Below, one piece after another: positions 56,929 to 64,000 of a DNA stretch of 64,000 nt. Source of the stretch: Blastomussa wellsi (Eukaryota > Cnidaria > Anthozoa > Scleractinia > Plerogyridae); assembly GCA_947652115.1 (NCBI GenBank), contig OX393571.1:12313334-12377333 (forward strand), given 5' to 3'. Under the pieces are notes generated by a model. That model saw only the letters and a list, made by a program, of their open reading frames with translations, was not told the origin of the DNA and searched no databases. The position numbers and the translations under genes were made by a program. The first letter of the stretch is position 1, and each line of letters starts with the position of its first letter.

Positions 56929-59900
56929 TTAATTAAAAGGAGCTAAAAAATCAACTGCACCCAGAATGGCTTGTCTGGCAATGGATATTTGACGGTCCAC
57001 CTCGTCTTCATCTCCAGTTTCATCGAGCTTAAACAGTATATCGCTTACGCCAGGAAAACTGGATGAACCATAGAGATTGTACTTGCTAGGTGCGAAGATC
57101 ACGTGACGGACCAGGCGCCTTCCCGGCAGGCCATAGGAGTGGATGAAAGCTTTCTCCACATTGGTCATTTGGTCATTGAGCCTGCGCAACTCTCCAAAAC
57201 TCGTCTCCTCGAAGGCCTTGATTTTGTCCTCTACTTTAACTCTGAAATAATCGAAAAAGAAGCTTTGTTTGAACTGTTCTAAAAGTAAAGGTTGAGGTCA
57301 TTCCATAGAAATAGAACTCACACTGATAATTTTGTCAACTTTGCCTATCGATTATTTGTGTTATAGGAACTTAAACTTTCCCGTTTCCGTGCTCATTTAA
57401 GAGTGACAGCACCTCATTTATACGCAGTAATTCCTTATATATCATTGCGACTCTTTACTCACGTTTGGCTATTAAAAATTCGTTTTCGACTAATCTTTCT
57501 TTTTCATGACTGGGAATAGTCCATTTTACAGTTCTGTGAAATGTAACCAGGCCTCTGTATGAAAGGGAGGCTCAGGGTGACCTTGTCATGATAGAGACCA
57601 GAAACTATTTAGCATAACAACAAAACGATTTACATATCAAAAGCAAGAGGGTTTCTATCTATGCAAGGTCACCTTCAGCCTCGATTCCATTCAAAGGCTT
57701 GCTAACTAAGCACAGAACTGTAAAATGGCCTATTTGTTTATATTTATTGTACAGGAAGAGCGTCATTGCTCAATTCCAAAAAAGAGAAAAAATGATAGGT
57801 CACCGTACTCGTTTAAGAGAAAATGACGATTTACTTCTCTGGCGAGCTCCAGACATAAAAAACCCCGCCATGTTTAAATGTGCGCGCGCTGATATGCCCA
57901 AACGTCACGTGTCACGTCACCTGTCACGCAATCAAATTGCCCTGCTTGCGCGACGGACCTGTTCTCCCTTGAATTGACTATAATCACTCTAGTAAACTTA
58001 CTTAGCGGTCGTAAAGTTGCTTGCAGTCTCCTGGAACAGTTTAACGGCCTTCTCCAAGTAGCCGAGTAATTTGGCGTGGCTCTGCAGCTTGTCCTTGTAA
58101 GACTTCTTCAGAGAATTCAGTGATGAGTTCAGGGCATCTGCATACAGCATGACGCTCATTGGTAGGAGCGGAGCATCAGCGAACTGAATCAGTAGGCCGC
58201 CGCAGAGTTGCGTCATAGCCTTGTGCAGTTTGAAGTCAGGATCAGCGAACGTCTTAGCCCACTTGAAGGTGTCGTGTTGTGAATGATAGACAGGGTAGAA
58301 GATCGGTGTGTTGTTATAACCAAAGATGTAATAAAAATCCGCTGACGGCACACCCGCGAATTGATAGAAAGGGGCATAATCACTTCCAGAACCCAAATTG
58401 CCCACATTCGGTTTAGTAGGATCTTTCTTTGAGGGGTTTCTTTCGAGCATGATGTCAAATATGGTTTCTTTGTCGTCGTGTGCGTTTGGATCGTTTACAG
58501 TTTTGCTGAACTCTAATATAGTGTCCTTGACTAGGGGGCTACTACCAGTAAGAAGGACGTATTTGCCATTGACAACCGTGTCGGTGTTAAGATAGATTAC
58601 GGCTCTCTCTGTGAGTTCTTTTTCATGTTGTTCAACCCATTCCGTTGATCCGATGAGGCTGTATTCCTCGCCACCCCAGCTACAAATCTGTAAAACAAGA
58701 TGGAATGTTAAATCATCTCCGGAGGAGGGGGGGGGGGGGGGGGGAGAACTCGCATATGAAAGGGGCGAGATTGTGGTCTCACTTAGGGTGCTCTGGGCAA
58801 AACGCCAGTATATTTAGCCGTGATGGTCTCGTTTAGGGTTGTACGTGAAGGAATATTAGTCTTTTTAATTTGCCTTTGTTTTAACATGGTCTCTTTCAGG
58901 GGTCAAAAAAAGCTTGGGCCACGCCCAGATCGGTCTCCTTTAGGGATTTAATTCAAAATTAAGTATCCCCGCCCCTTTCATATGCGTGTCCTCCCCGGGA
59001 AATCACTGTTGACTTCTTTGGTCTTTGCAAAGCGTGTTGGCAGTCATTTACTGTTAAAACTCTCTACAAACCAGACACTGTTTCGCGGAACTGTTTGGGT
59101 GAACTCTCTCTTAGACGGACGCCAACACAGGTATCAACACCAGCTGTCCTTCTTATAGAGGTGCCCGTCTCACAGAGGTGTCAGTTGAAGAGCCGTAGTT
59201 AACCATTGTTTTGTTATTGTTTACATGCGAGTGTTTCAGTAATATATTTTAAGCGGAGTGTGTCGAAATGAAACAGTTGTCATGAATCTCTTCGGAACCT
59301 CTAATTTCACTGGATCTTGATGCCACGAAGCTCTATTGTTTTAGGGCTAGGTCCATTGTTACTATTGTTTTTATATAGTTTTCCCAGCCAATCCTATGAG
59401 ACGTTCTGAAGAGCTTCGTGGCGACCCAGATGAAACATATTACTGAGAAACGTGCTAAAGGTAATTTAAACACTTCACAGTAATATAACTTGCAACACTG
59501 CAATAAGATTACGCTTCACCATACGATTTCCATAATTTCGGTGGCATCGAAAATGGCGGAGGCTAACTAGGGACTTTAAAAAGAAGCTACGTCACGGTTT
59601 GTGCATTTTAAAAAATTTAGCCTAAGGTTTTCAAATCCGTCATTCGCAATCCGTCTCGATCTTCTCCATCCTTGTTTCTTTTCGGTTTAGTATCACCTCT
59701 TTGGTATTTTTTTCCTTAGTAAATTACTAGTTTTAGCTTTCTTACATTTTAAGAGTAATTTGGTTCGTCACACAAAATAATTCAAAATATCGTCACGTTT
59801 AAGAGAGAGTTTACTGTACCTTAATTGTTCGACGTGGTCTCCATCCAGACTTTTTCAGTTCTCCGAACACGCGAGCAATTTCCGCGGTGACAGCGGTCCC

Positions 59901-62900
59901 AGTTGAAGCGTCAATGGCGCCGTGCACCCAGGAGTCTCTATGGTTACCAATCAAAACGTACCGATCTGGCTCTTCGCGTCCATAGATTGTTCCAATCACA
60001 TTGTAGATCGTCTTTTCTTCCAACTTGTTATTAATGTCCACTTCAACCGTTATTTCGTTGTCGCTAAAGCCGGGTCCCAGGCGGTAGGTAATATCCAGGA
60101 AACCTTTCCATTCGGCAGGGACCTCACTACCTAAGACAAACATACCGAAAACGCAGTTGTAGTGTGGACGGAGGGCAAATCCGGCAAAAAGGAAGTTGCT
60201 TTATAGTGTGAAATAGCCTTACACTGTTGTACACAAAATTACCTCCAATTCTTTTTAGAAAGTGAATGGCGTCTCCATATCCCATAGGGTGTGCCGGGAT
60301 GGGGGGTAGTTCACTCTGGTTGTATGGTAACCGATACATCCCTTCAAGTGCCGCAATTCCGGGGGTTTGGGGGTCTCCACTCCCAGCCCTAGTGTACAGT
60401 GATCCCCGCTGTACTCCACTGGCGGGAAGCCACGCCTTATTTGGATACGTGTTCTCTGGTTCACCACCCTCCAAAGCATAATCCGCGGGGTCTGAGTAAA
60501 GAAGGGCTGCAATAGCTCCGTAGTTAGCTGCATTCGCGATCTGAAAAAGAGAAATTCGATTTTATTTTGATTTATTGGAAAAATGGTTAGTCGCTTCGGC
60601 AAAAAATAGAAAGAGAAAACACTGCGCCCGAAAAGAACACGCGCGCGCGAAAATAATCATCTCGCACGTAGAGACGTGATCAGATGCGGCAGGGGTGAAG
60701 AGAGGCAACTCGCGGGTCGCGCGTCTCTCGGTCATGCCAGGTGATTTCGCGCGTCGTCGATCACATGGTCGCCCTTTGACTTAACCTGCATAAATATGAT
60801 GGACTTCTTGTAGTTTAGACAAAGCTGTTTTTTAACCTGAAGTACACACCTGCATATAGTTCAAGTAATGGGTCTTGCAGACTTTCTTTGAGGCCGTCAC
60901 GCAAAAGATTGCGTGATGAGCCCAAAGTTGTCACGCAGTTTTATTGCTGTTACACATTACCTTATTTCCTCGGAATATTTTCCCATATCTCATGATAGCA
61001 ATTCTTCCTGTAACATTGACACTGAGGTTCTTGAGCTGCTCAAAGTCTACCACGCGGCCATAGTTGACATAAACCAGTTCACCGGAAGCTTTCCCACTGG
61101 GACTGTAACCAAGAAAAGGCTGGACAACATCTTCGCTTGCTCCTCCTTCCTGGACACAAAAGCAGACAAATTAAAATCAGCTAGCCTGCGTAACTGGCGG
61201 GATTCCGTGACCATGAGCGTTTCTCGGCAGCGGACTGTTTTTGTTTTGACGCCCGCGAATGCTTAGTCGCTCGCGCCCGCTAATCCCGCCGGCTATAGGG
61301 GGATTCATGCTGACGTCATTGTTTACTTTTTTTCTCATTAGCATACGGCTTGGCGTACAGAAGGCAACATGTTAGACATGAATGGACTCCAAGCAGTTGA
61401 AGAGCTAATGAAATTTAGTATATGGTGAAATCTTTAGCTCTTTGCGTGTAATATTCAAGGAGAAATTGTCTTTCAAAAACTCCAAAATTTTTGGGTGACA
61501 AAAGCGCTAATGATCTCATACATTCTTTGTAAAATTTTGAGTTTTTAAACCCACGTCAGACAAAATTAATTCAATACATCGAGCTGAAATTCATTGGCGG
61601 AGTTAATCGTGCTATGAACTTTCAATATTCAGAACTGATTTTTTGTAGCTCCATCAAAAACTGAATCGCTTATGCTAATGAGGCAAATATTGTAAACACA
61701 GACTAAAAATCATCCGGCCTCGCCTGTTATTAATGCCATATTTCCTTGAACATGCTATATAGTCTCAGCCCGACTCGCTTACCCCGGATGTTTCTCCCGG
61801 GGGGGTTGGAAGGAAAACAACTACACCGACCGTTTCTCCTAGGGGGGAAGGGTGGGAAGGAATGAAACCTTGGGATTGTCATTTTCCTCTCTTAATAGGT
61901 GGAGGTTTTGCCCCAAGATCTAATCCTTTACTCTTCATGTAATATCAATAGAAAATAACACCACTTACACATACCTTCAGAAGGGTTTTGACATTACTTT
62001 TCTCAATTTTTTACCTTAGAGTATGTCCACACTAATCCGGGTAAATTTGAAAACGCAACTTTTTTTCGCCACGTTGTCTTTCCGTCCACACTAAAAGTGG
62101 CAACTTTTTGAAAACGCTCTCTAGAGTAACGAGAAAACGCTGACTAGGTGTGTTAGTGAGGACGGGTGAAAATGGGACCTTATGAAAGCACTGACATCAA
62201 AGCAGTCGAATAACGTGGCTCATGTAAAGTGTGTATGCTCTAGTGTGTATTTAGGCGTTTCTGACGAGAGTCAGCGTTTTAATATCCATGGTGGAATAAA
62301 ACTTTTTAGTGTTGACCAGGTGTAGACAGAAAACATTTTATCCGCTTTCAAGGCGTTTTTTCTAGGCGCCATTTTCATCCGGCTTCGTGTGGACGTAGCC
62401 TTAACAAATTCGGTCAGTCTGTTCCAACCTTGTCTCAGGGTCTCTCATCTTCCCGCCCTCCCGGAGGCGGTAAGAAGAGAGACCCTGGGAACGAGGTTTG
62501 CTCGAGATATTTACAGAGGAGGGGAGCGGAGGGGGGATAGTAGAGTTATACTTGATACCTGCTCCTCTCCCTTGACTTGGTAAATGATGGTGTCATTATT
62601 CTTGTATTTTATGGTTATTCTTGTTTTCTTGTCTTTATCGGGTTCAGACAGCAGTGCTGTATACGCAGGCATTTCAACTTTATCAAATCCATTTTCGTAC
62701 TTCCAGCGTCTGGCGAGTTCGTCAGCAAGAACTTTCTGGCGCGGAGAGCCCGCGATATGCGGCTTTTCGGAGAAATACCTGAGAAAGAATCGGGAGACGT
62801 GAAAATTTCGGTAACTTTCGGAAGATGTTTTCTCTCTCTTTCTCCGATTCCGTCAGGGGCACACAACGAGTCTGCTCCTCACTTTATCTGTTCACCAGCG

Positions 62901-64000
62901 CAAATGTTACTGGCTTGCAAAAAATACTACTTTTGCGCCGGCTGATTGAAACTCGGGCAAATGACGAAACTGCTCGACGAAGGCTTGAATCTCGTTGAGG
63001 AGAGTGGATTTCCACTTTTTTCAGTGCCATTTCCGCACTTTGTTGTTTGCCTTAATTGGCTGGGAAAAAAGTATGGATCATGTGCTTGCAAAAAGGAACA
63101 GATGCATTTTCCCAGCAACACTCATGAATACTTGTAAATGTTTTAATATCATATATTTTACATTTTGCCACAGTTTGTTCGTTTGGGTGCCCCTGTTTCC
63201 GTACATTGGACAAGTCGCAGCGACATGGGCCTTATGGTGGATTTCCACTGTCGCGTATTTTTTTACGTGCGTTTACGTGCGTAAAAAAATTTAGAGACAA
63301 TGTATGAACGACTAGCGTAAACGTGTACGCACGTTTTCCATACATTGTCTCTAATTTTATTTACGCACGTAAAAATTACGCGACAGTGGAAATCCACCTT
63401 TAATCACACGGCGGTCATGTTGAGTCCCGAGGGATTGAAAACTTTTCTTTTGCCATGCGGAAACTCGTTCCCAAACATTTCAACTCGAGTCTCGGGGTAC
63501 GAAATCTATTGTCTGTGGTCAATATGGCCGCCACGCGAATAAGGCCCATTTAGCCTGCCACGAAGACGTCCTTTGGGCTTCGTCACGCGTTCCTGACAAA
63601 ATCACGTGTTGTTCACACGAGGCGGCATCGCATCCCTGCACCTTTTTGTCTCTGCGACTAGTTGAGCACTGTGGGACATGTCGTTGCCAAAGGTCACTGC
63701 GACATGTCCCTGTGTAATGTCAACGCAAGTCCCTGGCAAAAATTTCAATAGTTGTGCATACATAATGCATGCATCGTAATGCATGTTTCTGAAGTTAGCT
63801 TAAGTAAACATAAATTAGTCAGGATAGATCTGCAAATGAGCATCAGTTAAAAACAAATTTCAGCTAACTGCCTGCACATAAACGAAAATTCAACAAGTGG
63901 GAATAAATTACCAAAAACGCTTACAATCACTCTTTCAAAGTGCAGCCAAGCGCGTTAAAACGCCCCATACTCGGACTTACTTGAGGTTGCTCTCAAGTTG
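56929..64000 (-). CDS. Glutamate carboxypeptidase II-like (FOLH1/NAALAD2, M28 zinc peptidase), 3' part
   Basis: Exons in transcript order: 64000-63981 (incomplete), 62778-62559, 61149-60961, 60540-60243, 60130-59820, 58687-58002, 57241-56929. Phases agree and give 678 aa to the TAA stop. The family is a type II membrane co-catalytic zinc peptidase; the N-terminal anchor lies outside the window. Seen: PHIAGSPRQ, LVYVNYGRVVDF, YGKIFRGNK, LYSDPADY, GVQRG...GDPQTPG, DRYVLIGNHRDSWVHGAIDA (zinc His and Asp), SWGGEEYSLIGSTEW (general-base Glu and zinc Glu), YLNTD (zinc Asp), LGSGSDYAPF, YPVYHS (zinc His), then the helical dimerisation domain to AVDFLAPFN. All metal ligands are kept. The arginine patch and some glutamate-binding residues of human GCPII are not, so the substrate may differ. 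Confidence 0.93.
57242..58001 (-). other. Last intron of the peptidase gene
   Basis: A 760-base intron. TTACAGTTCTGTGAAATG near 57528 and CAGAACTGTAAAATGG near 57713 are inverted, together with AAGGTCACCTT / GGTGACCTTG, so a MITE of about 200 bases (57525-57730) is likely. No coding. Confidence 0.5.
58688..59819 (-). other. Intron of the peptidase gene with repeat
   Basis: Contains a G-run (58726-58744) flanked by inverted CATATGAAAGGGGCG / CCCCTTTCATATGCG motifs (58754 and 58971), indicating a fold-back element of about 58730-59000. The third copy of the GGTTTAGTATCACCTC repeat is at 59515-59800. No coding exon. Confidence 0.6.
59515..59800 (+). repeat. Dispersed repeat (GGTTTAGTATCACCTC family), copy 3
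   Basis: GGTGGCATCGAAAATGGCGG, TTTTCGGTTTAGTATCACCT and TCAAAATATCGTCACGTTTA match the copies at 20640-21060 and 53030-53270. It ends just downstream of a peptidase exon (59820-60130). Confidence 0.7.
61308..61715 (-). repeat. Dispersed repeat of about 410 bases, minus copy
   Basis: The inverse counterpart of 51968-52385: TTCATGCTGACGTCATTGTT, GCATACGGCTTGGCGTACAG, AACTCCAAAATTTTTGGGTG, ATCGCTTATGCTAATGAGGC. It lies in a peptidase intron. Confidence 0.75.
62020..62402. repeat. MITE with GTCCACACTAA ends, copy 2
   Basis: TATGTCCACACTAATCCGGG, TAAATTTGAAAACGC and the opposite end ATCCGGCTTCGTGTGGACGT then AGCCTTAA. Same family as 44138-44718 but without the nested element. Confidence 0.72.
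62854..63195. repeat. MITE with CAGGGGCACCCAACG ends, copy 2
   Basis: Left end CAGGGGCACACAACGAG, right end GTTTGGGTGCCCCTG. Flanks ATTCCGT and TTTCCGT resemble a 7-base duplicated target with one mismatch. The interior matches 53450-53815. Confidence 0.75.
63236..63398. repeat. Fold-back MITE with GGTGGATTTCCACTGTCGCG ends, nested in another repeat
   Basis: A perfect 20-base inverted end (GGTGGATTTCCACTGTCGCG / CGCGACAGTGGAAATCCACC) and an inner inverted pair AGAGACAATGTATG / CATACATTGTCTCT. It interrupts a repeat ending GGGCCTTA whose remainder continues at 63400. Confidence 0.82.
63400..63555 (+). repeat. Dispersed repeat homologous to 24600-24745
   Basis: GAGGGATTGAAAACTTTTCT, CCCAAACATTTCAACTCGAG and GGGGTACGAAATCTATTGTC are the inverse of the intron-11 copy. 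The border AATAAGGCCCA is inverse to GGGCCTTA at 63229. Sequence from 63556 to the exon at 63981 shows nothing I recognise. Confidence 0.65.

Overview
The window is nuclear DNA of an animal, most likely an anthozoan cnidarian such as a stony coral. The evidence is AT-rich DNA, invertebrate-type proteins split by many GT-AG introns, and a heavy load of SINEs, fold-back elements, Penelope-like elements and a DIRS retrotransposon. The species cannot be named from the sequence alone.

Three host genes are present. (1) A complete RAB3 gene on the + strand (2837-5291, 3 coding exons, 221 aa), the small GTPase of regulated exocytosis. (2) A complete SMC2 gene on the + strand (9575-44117). I traced 33 coding exons that join in one open frame of 1214 aa, giving the condensin ATPase. 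(3) The 3' part of a glutamate carboxypeptidase II-like (M28 zinc peptidase) gene on the - strand (56929 to beyond 64000). Seven exons are seen (678 aa), and the N-terminus lies past the right edge. The three genes have no functional link; this is ordinary gene spacing.

Much of the rest is mobile DNA. SMC2 introns hold: an apparently intact 4.65-kb DIRS-type retrotransposon in intron 6 (gag, RT/RNase H and tyrosine recombinase ORFs open, inverted ends and an internal complementary region present); a reverse-transcriptase ORF of uncertain class in intron 14; a 2,010-bp element with perfect 20-bp inverted ends and a 7-bp target duplication in intron 29, carrying a Penelope-like RT piece fused in frame, across one stop, to a SAP-like/membrane ORF; several tRNA-derived SINEs; minisatellites; and a solo Penelope terminal unit with a hammerhead-like motif in intron 32.

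The region 44-57 kb has no recognised host gene. It holds nested MITEs, a LINE RT fragment, a 5'-truncated Penelope-like element with a GIY-YIG remnant inserted inside a MITE, and one small unrecognised ORF with possible splice sites. The first 2.7 kb is microsatellites and two related fold-back elements. The region between RAB3 and SMC2 is mostly featureless, with a MITE just upstream of SMC2.
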